Below are positions 16,551 through 25,539 of a DNA stretch of 64,000 bases, in pieces. Source of the stretch: Arsenophonus fragariae (GTDB taxonomy: Bacteria > Pseudomonadota > Gammaproteobacteria > Enterobacterales > Enterobacteriaceae); contig JBDPYZ010000004.1 in the NCBI GenBank assembly GCA_047291315.1, positions 93,656 to 157,655 on the forward strand, written 5' to 3'. The translations under genes and the position numbers were made by a program. The number at the start of each line of letters is the position of its first letter. The first letter of the stretch is position 1. The notes below the pieces were generated by a model, which saw only the letters and a list, made by a program, of their open reading frames with translations, was not told the origin of the DNA and searched no databases.

Positions 16551-17093
16551 TCACACTGGCTTTTTCGGCCAATCAATATCAGGTGCAGTTGAGATATCCT
16601 TCCGATGAAGACTTAATCGATAAAATTTCCAATTTCTTAATTGGATTTTTTCTTCATCCGTTGCCATATCTAAATCAACCGCATCCTGCAATGGTTGTAT
16701 GATTTCTGAGGCGCTATCAATTTGATAGTGCTTTTCATATTTTGCAGATTGGATAGCGTCTTTTTTCTCGGCTTCTTTATCCGTTATCCACCTTACGCCG
16801 TCCCAAACTGGGAAAAGAACATCAGGAGCAATCATCGTTAAATTGCCTGGGATCTCTCCAATTTCTGTAATTTCTTCCCTTTTAGCTGTTGCTTTGTTAT
16901 AAGCTTTTGTTCCTCTGTAATCCCGCACCAGTATCCATTGACCATTTTTTTCACAAGGATGGAAGCCAGTTTTAAACTCTGGGGAAATCCGTAACGCATT
17001 GAAAGGAGCATTAGAATTAATATTTGCTTCATCACTGCCGTTAAATGGGTGTAAAGGATGTTCAGGATTATAGTAATAATTAATTTCTGGCAT
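16551..17093 (-). CDS. Tail fibre assembly chaperone
   Basis: A 180-residue protein of the Tfa/Caudo_TAP group, which helps fold the fibre tip. The C-terminal half has the family pattern VWDGVRWITDKEAEKKDAIQ and RNWKFYRLSLHRKDIS ending in a tryptophan-rich PDIDWPKKP. It lies three bases after the fibre gene, the standard pair. Unit 2 has a frameshifted copy. Confidence 0.85.
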   Translation of the reverse strand: MPEINYYYNPEHPLHPFNGSDEANINSNAPFNALRISPEFKTGFHPCEKNGQWILVRDYRGTKAYNKATAKREEITEIGEIPGNLTMIAPDVLFPVWDGVRWITDKEAEKKDAIQSAKYEKHYQIDSASEIIQPLQDAVDLDMATDEEKIQLRNWKFYRLSLHRKDISTAPDIDWPKKPV

Positions 17094-17096
17094 TCA

Positions 17097-18194
17097 TTAA
17101 ACTCCTAAATAAATTGCTAATGTGACACCAATGTCAAGTGGCTTATTTTCATCGCCTGTTGGAACAGTATCTGATGCTTTGAAATAACATTTATAATCGT
17201 TAATAAAACGTCCTGCACTTAGTACTGAACTGAGTTTTTCTCCGGTTGTAAATGATCCAGAGCTATCCCATCCTCCCCATACTACAAATGTTCCTTTAAT
17301 ATCTCTAATGCTATCCCCAACAACTGTACCCACTTCACGAGGTGTTCCATTGATAGGACGTAAAAATGGTGTTCTTCCATCCGTTTGTTTAATATTCGGT
17401 AAATTAATTTGTCCGTCAGATTCCTTAATGCCCCAAAGTATTTTTAATTGTGTTGATATACTTTTGAGTACCTTGCCTTGTGGTGAATAAACCTGAAATG
17501 TATCGCCATTCATTGAATACCATTTCTTTGGCAATAAAGCTTTTGGTTGCATGAAATAAGCGATAAAAGGAATGGGAAGTTTTACCTCGTTTATCGCCTC
17601 AGTGGCCGCCTTTTGACTCATAACATCGGTTGTTGAGTCGCCTGTTTCTTGTTTAATGGCGGAACTATTGAGTTTGGCATTAATTCCTTGGGTTAATTCT
17701 GTTTTGGTGGCATAGTCGCCTTGCGCCTGCTTGCCGTTTAACGCTTCTGTGACGGTTTTTTGACTCATCACTTTGTCTTCTGCGGTGCCTGTTTTCTGGA
17801 CGATATTGGCCGCCAAAATTGCGTCTTTTAACGATTGCCATTGGGTCTCATCGGTTAAGGCATAGCCGGCGTTATTATCGGTTTTCGAAATGTAGATATT
17901 GCCCTTAGAAACACAAAGCGAGTCTTTGTTGTATATCTGTTTTTCGGCATATTCTGCAATTCCGTTCTGGTAGAGGTGGGTCACAAGAGAACTGATTGTG
18001 AATCCAACGGCGTTAAAGTCCTGCATGGTGGGCAATTCTGAAACCGGCACAATGCCCCAACCCCGCTCAAAATCATTATTGAGATTTTTCTCCAGTGAGT
18101 CTGTAATCTCTTTTGAACCAAACGCGGTTCTTTCTTCCGTTTTGCTGGTACTTGCAAACGGCTTAATGTCAATATTGGGTCTTTTAATCTTCAA
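17097..18194 (-). CDS. Tail fibre / receptor-binding protein
   Basis: A 365-residue fibre. The N-terminal 130 residues, which would attach to the baseplate, include a GWGIVPVSELPTMQDFNAV segment typical of short myophage fibres. The middle has repeats of the MSQKTVTEALNGKQ type. From about residue 215 (WYSMNGDTFQVY) the sequence is a collar-like tip ending LAIYLGV. The start overlaps the previous gene by 11 bases. Unit 2 has the same N-terminal 200 residues but a scrambled tip. Confidence 0.8.
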   Translation of the reverse strand: MKIKRPNIDIKPFASTSKTEERTAFGSKEITDSLEKNLNNDFERGWGIVPVSELPTMQDFNAVGFTISSLVTHLYQNGIAEYAEKQIYNKDSLCVSKGNIYISKTDNNAGYALTDETQWQSLKDAILAANIVQKTGTAEDKVMSQKTVTEALNGKQAQGDYATKTELTQGINAKLNSSAIKQETGDSTTDVMSQKAATEAINEVKLPIPFIAYFMQPKALLPKKWYSMNGDTFQVYSPQGKVLKSISTQLKILWGIKESDGQINLPNIKQTDGRTPFLRPINGTPREVGTVVGDSIRDIKGTFVVWGGWDSSGSFTTGEKLSSVLSAGRFINDYKCYFKASDTVPTGDENKPLDIGVTLAIYLGV

Positions 18195-18876
18195 TGTTAT
18201 GTTCCTCTGTTAAAAAGGTTTTTTTGGCAAAATAGCCCACACGGGTATTGAGGTCAGGGTTAAAGCGGCTGTACCATGAAGTTGCATTCTGATGTTCTTT
18301 AAATCCAAAGGTGCCTTTGGGTTCCTGAATGACATAATTGATACTCACGCCCTGCGGACGCGGTAATAAATCGAGGCGTAAGATAAACTCCAGCCACTCT
18401 CTATCGGCTTTTGGCGTAATAACGATGGTTAAGGTCATGTTCTGTCGGTCAATCAGATAGCCATCCCCCTCCATCACAAAACTCACCGCCTGCTGGAGTG
18501 ACGACAGACTGACATCCCCTGTTTGCGTGGCGGTAGCGAGGGCGGTGTTTTTGATGATTTTGAGTTTAATGAGCGAACGGTATTGATTGTCGGGCAGTTT
18601 CAATGGTAAAAAGTCCTGAGCAAATCGGGAGCGGAAACCGCCTTGTTTCTTTCCGGTTCTTTGACCAAACGGCAAAGCTTTGTTGTGATTTCTGAAGCCA
18701 AAGAAGCCTTTTCTTTCACCACTGGGCTGGAAACGACTGATGCCTATCCAGGAGCCGATGATGTCGAGTTGGTCACCTTGGGCTTTTTCAAGGTCAAAGG
18801 CTTCACGAAAGGTATTAATCGTGTCAAAACAATCGGCAAACAAATTAAAAAGGGCGGAGATTTCCGCCATTAGCAT
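18184..18876 (-). CDS. Baseplate protein, DUF2612 (gp I-like), N-terminus out of frame
   Basis: A 230-residue product. LFNLFADCFDTINTFREAFDLEKAQGDQLDIIGSWIGI is typical of DUF2612 tail proteins, which lie between baseplate J and the fibre. The expected start is at 18934, where an ATG overlaps the baseplate J stop (ATGA) and encodes MNLKEAYQKLLIKQYYTRP. That segment is one base out of frame with the rest. Either the gene now starts at 18876 or it is frameshifted. Unit 2 has the same arrangement. Confidence 0.75.
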   Translation of the reverse strand: MLMAEISALFNLFADCFDTINTFREAFDLEKAQGDQLDIIGSWIGISRFQPSGERKGFFGFRNHNKALPFGQRTGKKQGGFRSRFAQDFLPLKLPDNQYRSLIKLKIIKNTALATATQTGDVSLSSLQQAVSFVMEGDGYLIDRQNMTLTIVITPKADREWLEFILRLDLLPRPQGVSINYVIQEPKGTFGFKEHQNATSWYSRFNPDLNTRVGYFAKKTFLTEEHNIED

Positions 18877-18930
18877 TGGGTCTGGTGTAGTACTGCTTAA
18901 TCAGCAGTTTCTGATATGCTTCTTTGAGGT

Positions 18931-19845
18931 TCATGTGACTACCTCATTAACAGTGACATTGTCACCTATGATAGTGAACTTTTCGTCCACATCCGCTTTT
19001 AACCTTGACCCTGTCCACGTTTTACCATCTTTCGCTATTTCAAGGTCTGAGACATAGTAGGAGCGGGCAATGCGGTTCAAAATGCAATAGAGTGCGGTGA
19101 CCTTGATATGCTCACCTATCCGATAAAGTGATTTAACCAGTTCACCTTTGAACTCCTGTATCGGAACAGGTTCATTTGACTGTTCACGGGTTGCGGTCAT
19201 TTTTATGTTAATCAGCGTGATTTTCGGTCGGTCAAATCGGTACTCATGCACCACCTCAAAAAAGGTGCTGTCACTTCTGGGTATTTTGTCGGTATATTTC
19301 CCCTTGATGTTGCCTTTCAGTCCGGTACCGCCTGTTTTGTTGTTGGCAATACAGTCGATAATATCCTGGGTCTCACCGCCTTCAACAATCAGCCAAAGCG
19401 AGTGCGGGGCAAGATTGAGTGCCTTGTTTTTCTCGCTGGTACTGTTCTCATACACCGCGGCATCACTGACGCCCTTAACTAGATTCAGGCGGGCAGCAAT
19501 CCCTGCAATCGTGCTTTGGCTGGCGCTTTCAAAGGTTTTTAACCGTCTGCGCCGTAAATCACTGTCGCTTTCGTTTTCTTTTCGAAGCAGTCCGTTAATT
19601 CTGGCCAGATAATCAAGGTGAAGGCCTTCTGCCTGTTCCGGTTTCAGATTTTGATACAGCTTTTTGATGAGTACAAGACACTCATGGGCAATCCGGCTAT
19701 AGATTGCGATACGCTGACCGTCAGGCGTATCTTGTGAGAGATTAATATCCGTACCGTATATTTTTTTAAATTCATCAATCAGCGTTTCAATTAGTTCCGG
19801 CAATGTCGCAATTTCAATGCCGTTTTCGTCGAGTTTGATATTCAC
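18931..19845 (-). CDS. Baseplate J-like protein
   Basis: A 304-residue baseplate wedge protein (P2 gpJ/Mu gp47 group). It shows the usual opening IATLPELIETLIDEFKKIYG and DTPDGQRIAIYSRIAHECL, followed by LDYLARINGLLRK. It forms wedges around the contractile tail hub. It overlaps the gp25-like gene at its start and the DUF2612 gene at its end by four bases each. The unit 2 copy has only a few substitutions. Confidence 0.85.
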   Translation of the reverse strand: MNIKLDENGIEIATLPELIETLIDEFKKIYGTDINLSQDTPDGQRIAIYSRIAHECLVLIKKLYQNLKPEQAEGLHLDYLARINGLLRKENESDSDLRRRRLKTFESASQSTIAGIAARLNLVKGVSDAAVYENSTSEKNKALNLAPHSLWLIVEGGETQDIIDCIANNKTGGTGLKGNIKGKYTDKIPRSDSTFFEVVHEYRFDRPKITLINIKMTATREQSNEPVPIQEFKGELVKSLYRIGEHIKVTALYCILNRIARSYYVSDLEIAKDGKTWTGSRLKADVDEKFTIIGDNVTVNEVVT

Positions 19846-20195
19846 TGGCTAACCTCCTGACTGATAGCCCGCTTTTGATTGAAAACATCGGTGTAGTCCA
19901 ATTCGATATGAGCACTAAAATTGTTAACAACAATGCTGAGTGTGTCGATACGGACAACACCTTCTGTACCCAATGCCACCTTGTAGATTTCACGGCGTAA
20001 CGTTTCGCCCGTTCCACGGCTGCCAAGTAGCTGTAGCCACGACAAGCCCACTTCAATATCTAACCACCAATCGGATTTGAAGCACTGTAAACGGGTTTTA
20101 ATATTCTGCTGGATAGCGTTACTATCGATCAGGTAATCATTTATCGAGTGACCAAATCGCCAATCATTATGTTCGGTCAAGTGGCTTATTTTCAT
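19842..20195 (-). CDS. Baseplate wedge protein, gp25/W-like
   Basis: A 117-residue protein. The start at MKISHLTEHNDWRFG was chosen over an upstream in-frame start because it fits family length and follows a plausible ribosome-binding site. DWWLDIEVGLSWLQLLG and LRREIYKVALGTEGVVRID are typical of the small baseplate subunit that initiates sheath assembly next to baseplate J. Confidence 0.75.
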   Translation of the reverse strand: MKISHLTEHNDWRFGHSINDYLIDSNAIQQNIKTRLQCFKSDWWLDIEVGLSWLQLLGSRGTGETLRREIYKVALGTEGVVRIDTLSIVVNNFSAHIELDYTDVFNQKRAISQEVSQ

Positions 20196-20211
20196 GAATA
20201 TCACCTTGGGA

Positions 20212-20814
20212 TTATTGTGGTGTTCCGGTGCTGCCATTGCCTGTTTCTACGCCTCCGTGTGTGTGATTGCCGACATCAATATTGTCAACTTTCAGGGATT
20301 TTCTCGCTTCGATTTCATCAGCGGTAATTTTGCATTTAACATCCAGATTGGCTTCAATGCTGACATTTAACTTCACCGTCAGGTTGTGGGTAAAAACGTG
20401 GTTGCCAACGGTTGTGGCGATTTTTGGTATCGCAAAAGCTCCCTCACGATTGCAAAGCCCAAAAAGCGCTACGCAATCACTGTAATCATGTAACCGGTTT
20501 TCCGCGCACCGCTGGTTGTCTTTACCTTCCCACCAGTTGTCAATGCAACTGTCAAAGGTGAGCAAAATACAGTAATCACCGACCGCAACCGGATAAGCAG
20601 TATAACTTCCGCCTCCTTGCTGCCATGAGACAGGGACATTAGGGAAAACAGGGAAAGGGATAGCGTGAATTTCCTCATTAATCACCACATTTTTTAACGT
20701 GACCGGCCGACAATCCACTGTGGTGTTATTCACCTTTACGACTTTTGCAATCAAGGCGCAGCCAATTTCCGATTTAATGTTGTTAGCGATGGTTTTCATC
20801 AGCTCGATATTCAC
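20212..20814 (-). CDS. Membrane-piercing spike (Gp138-like)
   Basis: A 200-residue protein with an OB-fold-like N-terminal half (CALIAKVVKVNNTTVDCRPV) and a beta-helix-like repeat region. It ends in VGNHTHGGVETGNGSTGTPQ; the HTH residues match the HxH iron-binding apex of contractile spikes. It would be the tip that punctures the outer membrane. In unit 2 this gene is fused to unrelated tail sequence at the window end. Confidence 0.8.
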   Translation of the reverse strand: MNIELMKTIANNIKSEIGCALIAKVVKVNNTTVDCRPVTLKNVVINEEIHAIPFPVFPNVPVSWQQGGGSYTAYPVAVGDYCILLTFDSCIDNWWEGKDNQRCAENRLHDYSDCVALFGLCNREGAFAIPKIATTVGNHVFTHNLTVKLNVSIEANLDVKCKITADEIEARKSLKVDNIDVGNHTHGGVETGNGSTGTPQ

Positions 20815-21668
20815 GCTTTATTCTCCTTCACCACGGCGTAGTTTTTTTCCTGTCTGCATTTGCAGGTCATTAACCATTCACCCGTATCGATTTCCCCTGC
20901 GTAGTCGATGGCGAAAATGCGATAAACGCCATTAAGGTGAACGGCTACCGCACTTTCTATCGCCACCTGATAGCCAATTGAGACATTGGGATTGAGCACG
21001 CTTTTAAATGTCAGCACGTTTTTGTCATCCCGTGTTGGCGTTTCCATGAGTCCCGTGCTGGCACTGATCAACTCGGTTTTCCCGTTTTGCACTTCGTTTC
21101 TTTTCAGAATATGCAACTGGCCGTTGTCAATATATATCTGCTCTTCTTCATTTTTGAGTTTGCGTAATTCATCGAATGAATACCCAGTCATGATTTTGGG
21201 GCGGCCTAATGGCTGTTGCGGGGTCAGTTTGCCTTTTTTTACGCCATCCATGGTTTTGACCGCTTCATCAAAAGCCTCGTCTTTGGATTTTACCGCTTTA
21301 CTGATGGTCGCCGTGCGATAGGAAAAACCGCCGTCGGCAATTTCAAGCGTGGTGATTGTCTCTGTGCCTTGTTTGGATAGCGTCACTTTTGTCACTGAAC
21401 CGGAAAAAATCAATTTGAGGCCCGTGGTCAGGTAACCCACGGCAAGCTGACCGGAGATATGCTGTTTTCGATACTGAAACGCAGCGAGTGACTGACGACG
21501 AGAAGGCGACAGGTTGAAAAGCGAAATTTGTCCGATATTAGGCCGGTCATTGGTCAGGTCTTTTGAAAACGAAAACGCCATCTTAAACGGCGGTACTATC
21601 TTTACGGCGTTATCGCCTTCGCTAACCAAAATTTCATAGTCACGAAAAAATGGTGTCTGGCTTTTCAA
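20811..21668 (-). CDS. Baseplate hub protein
   Basis: A 285-residue protein placed between the spike and the plug gene, with four-base overlaps at both ends. Sequence such as GQISLFNLSPSRRQSLAAF and KLIFSGSVTKVTL is typical of hub proteins of DUF3383-sheath myophages. It is assigned by order and these patterns. Confidence 0.65.
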   Translation of the reverse strand: MKSQTPFFRDYEILVSEGDNAVKIVPPFKMAFSFSKDLTNDRPNIGQISLFNLSPSRRQSLAAFQYRKQHISGQLAVGYLTTGLKLIFSGSVTKVTLSKQGTETITTLEIADGGFSYRTATISKAVKSKDEAFDEAVKTMDGVKKGKLTPQQPLGRPKIMTGYSFDELRKLKNEEEQIYIDNGQLHILKRNEVQNGKTELISASTGLMETPTRDDKNVLTFKSVLNPNVSIGYQVAIESAVAVHLNGVYRIFAIDYAGEIDTGEWLMTCKCRQEKNYAVVKENKA

Positions 21669-21985
21669 TAGAGCGCCTCCTTTTCAACCCCGACGAGCAG
21701 ATACAGTTTCACCCGTCCACTTTCAAAATCATCAATGAGTGATGGTTCAATGTCAGCGTTTTGGTGAGCTATCGCGACCAGCGTGAAAGGCAGTCGGCTA
21801 TCGTGCAGTAAAGGTACACCCAGTACGACCGCCCCGCCGTGAATGTTGATATTCTGGTAGCCAATATCCATGCTCCACGCGGAAATACTCGGATAAAACG
21901 TTAATGTCAGTTCAATATCGTCAATTTCCGTTAACAGCGTATGCGTCTGGATAGGGTCACTGGACAGGTTTTCAATTTGGTACAT
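21665..21985 (-). CDS. Baseplate plug-like protein
   Basis: A 106-residue protein from MYQIENLSSDP. The longer upstream in-frame extension is rejected because it overlaps the previous gene. WSMDIGYQNINIHGGAVVLG fits the small Pam3 gp18-like plug family found beside hub and spike in contractile tails. Confidence 0.65.
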   Translation of the reverse strand: MYQIENLSSDPIQTHTLLTEIDDIELTLTFYPSISAWSMDIGYQNINIHGGAVVLGVPLLHDSRLPFTLVAIAHQNADIEPSLIDDFESGRVKLYLLVGVEKEALY

Positions 21986-21986
21986 A

Positions 21987-22784
21987 TTAATTTCTACCCC
22001 AAAAACTATTGAGATTTTTTGCAATGTCTTTGGCTCCATCCCAGACATCAAATGCAAAAGAAGGTGGTGTCTGACTGCCTTTGTTTTTCGCGCCACTCAT
22101 TTGTGCTGCCCCCGTTTTACTCATGCCCGTGGCGGATTTGTTAGCAACAGGGGTCACTTTCACCTGCTCAAACGTGACAAAGCGAACCTGTTTGAGGGTT
22201 AACGTGAAATGCAAAAAGCGGTCTTCATTGCCTTGTGAAGTAGCGAAACTTTCCAGCGCCATGTCATTTAGCACCTGATAACCCATATCGACATTAATGA
22301 GCTTCCTATCCTCAAAAATGCCGGTAAACGTATCGACAAACTGTTGCGCTATCCCGTTGCCGGATTTTTTGCCCGTGACGGTGTTGTAAACGCCCTGCGC
22401 TTTGGTTTCTATCTGCGTTTTTAAATCCAGCATCTGTTGCGCTTTGCTATTGAGTTGATTGATTTTTTGCCAAACGGCTTGTGTCCGGTTGCCCACATAG
22501 CTATCAATGAAGCCAATATTACGATTGAGCGATTCAATCACCCCATTTTCTGGACTGAAGCTAATGAACGCGTCACTAATTACCCCACCAATCGAGATCT
22601 GTACCGGATCGGGGTTAATGTGATCGGCAATCACAACCCCTGTCTCAAGTGGAATATCGGTGACGGTGGCGCTACGTTGGGTGGTTTTGTCTGTCCAGAC
22701 GTAAGCGGTAAATCCGGCAAGGCCAATTTTTTGCGTCGGTGTATTCGAGATGTGGTTTGAGATCACCTGTGAGAGAAAACTCAA
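21987..22784 (-). CDS. Dit-like tail protein
   Basis: A 265-residue protein. Residues 10-120 (IGLAGFTAYVWTDKTTQRSATVTDIPLE is split here between AYVW and VTDIPLE blocks) resemble the N-terminal domain of Dit-like proteins that link tape measure and hub. The C-terminal part is low-complexity and may be flexible. It follows the tape measure gene with a four-base overlap. Confidence 0.6.
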   Translation of the reverse strand: MSFLSQVISNHISNTPTQKIGLAGFTAYVWTDKTTQRSATVTDIPLETGVVIADHINPDPVQISIGGVISDAFISFSPENGVIESLNRNIGFIDSYVGNRTQAVWQKINQLNSKAQQMLDLKTQIETKAQGVYNTVTGKKSGNGIAQQFVDTFTGIFEDRKLINVDMGYQVLNDMALESFATSQGNEDRFLHFTLTLKQVRFVTFEQVKVTPVANKSATGMSKTGAAQMSGAKNKGSQTPPSFAFDVWDGAKDIAKNLNSFWGRN

Positions 22785-24484
22785 AATACCCCTCCTCGTG
22801 CCAACTGGTCTTGACTCAAAGGCGGCACATTGTTGTAAACTACATTTCCCAACTTTTGCCCGATGGCTTTGTCTGACCCTGTAACATTCACATTGATATT
22901 GTTGGTTTGTGAAGCGGAGTGGTTAATTGCTTTGTGGCTGTTTGATGAGATATGGTTAATCGTCTGGCTGGCTTGCTGCATACTCGCACCGGCAATTTCT
23001 GCGTTTTTGGTCGCTTTTTCCAGCTCTTTATCGGAATCGCTAAAAATGCCTTTAATGGAATCCCATGTGCCACTAAACAGATTTTTTACACTGTCGGCAA
23101 TTTTCCCAAATTTGTCACCTATCCAGTTGAACAAGGGCAAAAACAATGTTTTGAGATCGTCGATGAATTGCGAAAAAGCCTGTTTCACCAGATTAATGAG
23201 CGCCTCCCAGTCACCGGAAAACAGCGCAGAGAAAAAAGTCATCAGCGCCGAAAAATCTTTTTTGATTTGTTCCCACATGCCAGAAAAATAGTCTTTCACT
23301 TTGTCTATCATCTTTTTCATGTCATCAGGAAATATGCCCAATTCCTCCATCCAGCCACCAAACACGCTTTTGCCGCCATTCATCCAGACATACAAATCTT
23401 CAATGACGGCAATCACTGCAACAATAGCAACGGCGGTCCAGAAAATAGGATTGATGAGTAGCGCCGCACCCATTTTTTTTATGCCCTCAGCGATAAGCGG
23501 AAACACTTTCACCAGTGCAATGGCCGCCGGAACTAAAAGCCAAAATCCATTAGTGGTTTTGTTGAGAAAATTAATCAGTTTGGCAAATGAACTGACCGCC
23601 CGACCGATAAAATCAATCACGGGTTTTAAGCCTTTTAAGACAAAATTGAAAACGGGGGCAAGGGTGGCAAACACTTTCTCGGCGATTTGTTGCAGTTGCA
23701 GTAATACACTGGCAAAAGTGCGCCTAAAAATCTCGGCTTGCTCCAAATCGTCTTGCGTCAATGCACGACCTTCAGCCACTTTTTTCTCAAGTGCTATCCA
23801 TTCCTCACGGGTATTGGCGATGGCATCAACCAGCTCATAGGAAAGTCCAACCTGTTCCGCAAGGGCGGCTTTTGCGCCGTTGTCCTGTATTTTGTTAAGT
23901 GCGGTGCCCGTTTCACGCAAAAGCACGCTGGTATCGCGTATTTTGCCGTTGCTGTCTTTAACACTCACACCCAGCCTGTTAAAGACTTTGCGGGCGTTTT
24001 CGCTATCACTGTTGAGTGTGCGTTGAAACTCCTTCACGCCGTCAGACAGTTCTTCAAAGTTAACGCCAACCGCCTGTGCGCTTTCTCTTAGCACCTGAAA
24101 ACTTTTTGCCTCAATCCCCGTCTGGCGTACAGCTTTGTTGAAAGTATTAATGTGTTCGCCGGCGCTCATGATGGCGTGAACGGTGAAAGCGCCTGTGATA
24201 ATCCCCTTAAACCCGTTAAGCTTTTCGCCCAGCTTACCTAATTTGCTTTCGGTTTTTTTTGCCTCTTTTCCCAGTTCGTCTACCGCATGACTGGCTTTGT
24301 CAACGTCTTTCGCGGTGATTTTGCTTTCATCGCCAAGCAGGTCAACTTTCCCCGTCACATGGGCAAACTGTGATGTCACGCCACCTAATTGTTGAGATAA
24401 TTTATTCAGTGCCGCGATGAGCGTATTAAGCGCACCACTATCGGCATTGACCCCAATATCAAGACTTAATTTTTCCTCAGTCAT
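22781..24484 (-). CDS. Tail tape measure protein
   Basis: A 567-residue protein setting tail length; it is short for a myophage, implying a short tail. It has an N-terminal coiled coil (LIAALNKLSQQLGG, KLGEKLNGFKG) and a hydrophobic middle (residues 310-370, WLLVPAAIALVKVFPLIAEG). A later amphipathic region contains FSGMWEQIKKDFSAL-type repeats, and the C-terminus is Asn/Ser-rich. It follows the frameshifted chaperone pair, as expected. Confidence 0.85.
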   Translation of the reverse strand: MTEEKLSLDIGVNADSGALNTLIAALNKLSQQLGGVTSQFAHVTGKVDLLGDESKITAKDVDKASHAVDELGKEAKKTESKLGKLGEKLNGFKGIITGAFTVHAIMSAGEHINTFNKAVRQTGIEAKSFQVLRESAQAVGVNFEELSDGVKEFQRTLNSDSENARKVFNRLGVSVKDSNGKIRDTSVLLRETGTALNKIQDNGAKAALAEQVGLSYELVDAIANTREEWIALEKKVAEGRALTQDDLEQAEIFRRTFASVLLQLQQIAEKVFATLAPVFNFVLKGLKPVIDFIGRAVSSFAKLINFLNKTTNGFWLLVPAAIALVKVFPLIAEGIKKMGAALLINPIFWTAVAIVAVIAVIEDLYVWMNGGKSVFGGWMEELGIFPDDMKKMIDKVKDYFSGMWEQIKKDFSALMTFFSALFSGDWEALINLVKQAFSQFIDDLKTLFLPLFNWIGDKFGKIADSVKNLFSGTWDSIKGIFSDSDKELEKATKNAEIAGASMQQASQTINHISSNSHKAINHSASQTNNINVNVTGSDKAIGQKLGNVVYNNVPPLSQDQLARGGVF

Positions 24485-24487
24485 AAC

Positions 24488-25086
24488 TCACCGTTTGCTT
24501 TGTTTGGCTTCTTCGTGCTGTTTCCACTCAATTGCCTCTGTGATAAAGGCGTGTTCGGCGGTTTTCAGATAAAAATACATATCCTCATCTCTTAAGGCAG
24601 AAAGTTCACACACTGAGCCGTAACCGGCTTTCGCTAGTGAGAAAAGAAGCTTGTCGTGGTCAGTGAGTGAAGTTTGCCTGACGTACTGTTGCCAGCTATT
24701 CTGATAGCGTGGCGTGAACGTTAACTCCGCGTTAATGCCGACAAAAAAGGGGCCGCATAGAGATGCAACACGGTTAAGGTTAATGGAATGAAGAGCTCAG
24801 TATTTTCATCAAAAAAGTGAGGCAGTTTGCTAATACTCATCCCGTCTTTGGTGATCTGGTTATAAAGCTGTCTGAGATTTTCATCACTGTGACGGGATAA
24901 TGTCGCGGCAATCCGTTTTGACTGCCCTAAATCCTCAATAATTTCCAGCGCTTTCAACCTTAAATGATGATTGAAGTTGCCAATCTCAAATTCGGTGCCC
25001 TGAACTGAAAAGGCCTTGTTTTTGGTAATATCAACAATATCTTCCTGAGATAGCCCTGTCAGGGGGGTTAACCCTTGTTCTGTCAT
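24488..25086 (-). CDS. Tail assembly chaperone GT (programmed -1 frameshift product)
   Basis: Past the stop of G, the -1 frame stays open from GPFFVGINAELTFTPRYQ to a TGA at 24488-24490, four bases before the tape measure ATG. This extension has no start codon of its own. The switch fits the classic X XXY YYZ slippery heptamer CCCTTTT (24751-24745 on the minus strand) inside GCGGCCCCTTTTTTG. The extension includes AKAGYGSVCELSALRDED. G/GT frameshifting is universal in lambda-like tails and common in contractile ones. Confidence 0.75.
24721..25086 (-). CDS. Tail assembly chaperone G (unshifted product)
   Basis: A 121-residue protein upstream of the tape measure gene. Chaperones of this kind coat the tape measure before tube polymerisation. 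The reading frame ends just after a CCCTTTT sequence at 24751-24745, where a -1 shift would extend the protein (next entry). Confidence 0.7.
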   Translation of the reverse strand: MTEQGLTPLTGLSQEDIVDITKNKAFSVQGTEFEIGNFNHHLRLKALEIIEDLGQSKRIAATLSRHSDENLRQLYNQITKDGMSISKLPHFFDENTELFIPLTLTVLHLYAAPFLSALTRS

Positions 25087-25097
25087 TGGTTAGTTCC

Positions 25098-25529
25098 TTA
25101 ATTCTGTCTTAAGACTTGTCGGAAAGAAAATTTGTAGGTGAGGTCTGCGTTGCGTTCAGTGTTGGAATATTCTAGTGCCGGAAGCTCAAGTAAACTTCCC
25201 CCCGTTAGGCTTAAGCTCTCTGTTTTTGATTTTCCATCGACTTTGTAAAGCGTTACAATGGAACCATTGAAAATAACCGTTTCATTGCCTTCTGCCAGAT
25301 TGGAGAGCCAGATATCATCATCACTGCCACGTAAAATATGCACTTCCATATCGCCAACATCGGCATCTTCCCGTTTTGCAATCACAACCGAGCTGCCAGC
25401 GCCAATCACCCGGTTTGTATTGGCGTTAGGTTTGGTAATATTGATGTAGGTTCCAATCACAAAATTGGAAATCACATGCCCGTTGAGTATCAATGTCGTG
25501 GAACTCACATCATAAGCATATTGCGCCAT
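25098..25529 (-). CDS. Tail tube protein (DUF3277-like)
   Basis: A 143-residue protein directly after the sheath gene. YDVSSTTLILNGHVISNFVIGTYI at its start and the SVVIAKREDADVGDMEVHI stretch fit the small tube subunits of this phage group. It forms the inner tube through which DNA passes. Confidence 0.75.
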   Translation of the reverse strand: MAQYAYDVSSTTLILNGHVISNFVIGTYINITKPNANTNRVIGAGSSVVIAKREDADVGDMEVHILRGSDDDIWLSNLAEGNETVIFNGSIVTLYKVDGKSKTESLSLTGGSLLELPALEYSNTERNADLTYKFSFRQVLRQN

Positions 25530-25539
25530 TTTTTATCCC

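Noticed and set aside
22863..24091. Several 100-180 codon plus-strand ORFs opposite the tape measure gene
   Set aside because: They are shadows of the minus-strand gene: no ribosome-binding sites, atypical composition, and the opposite frame is clearly coding.
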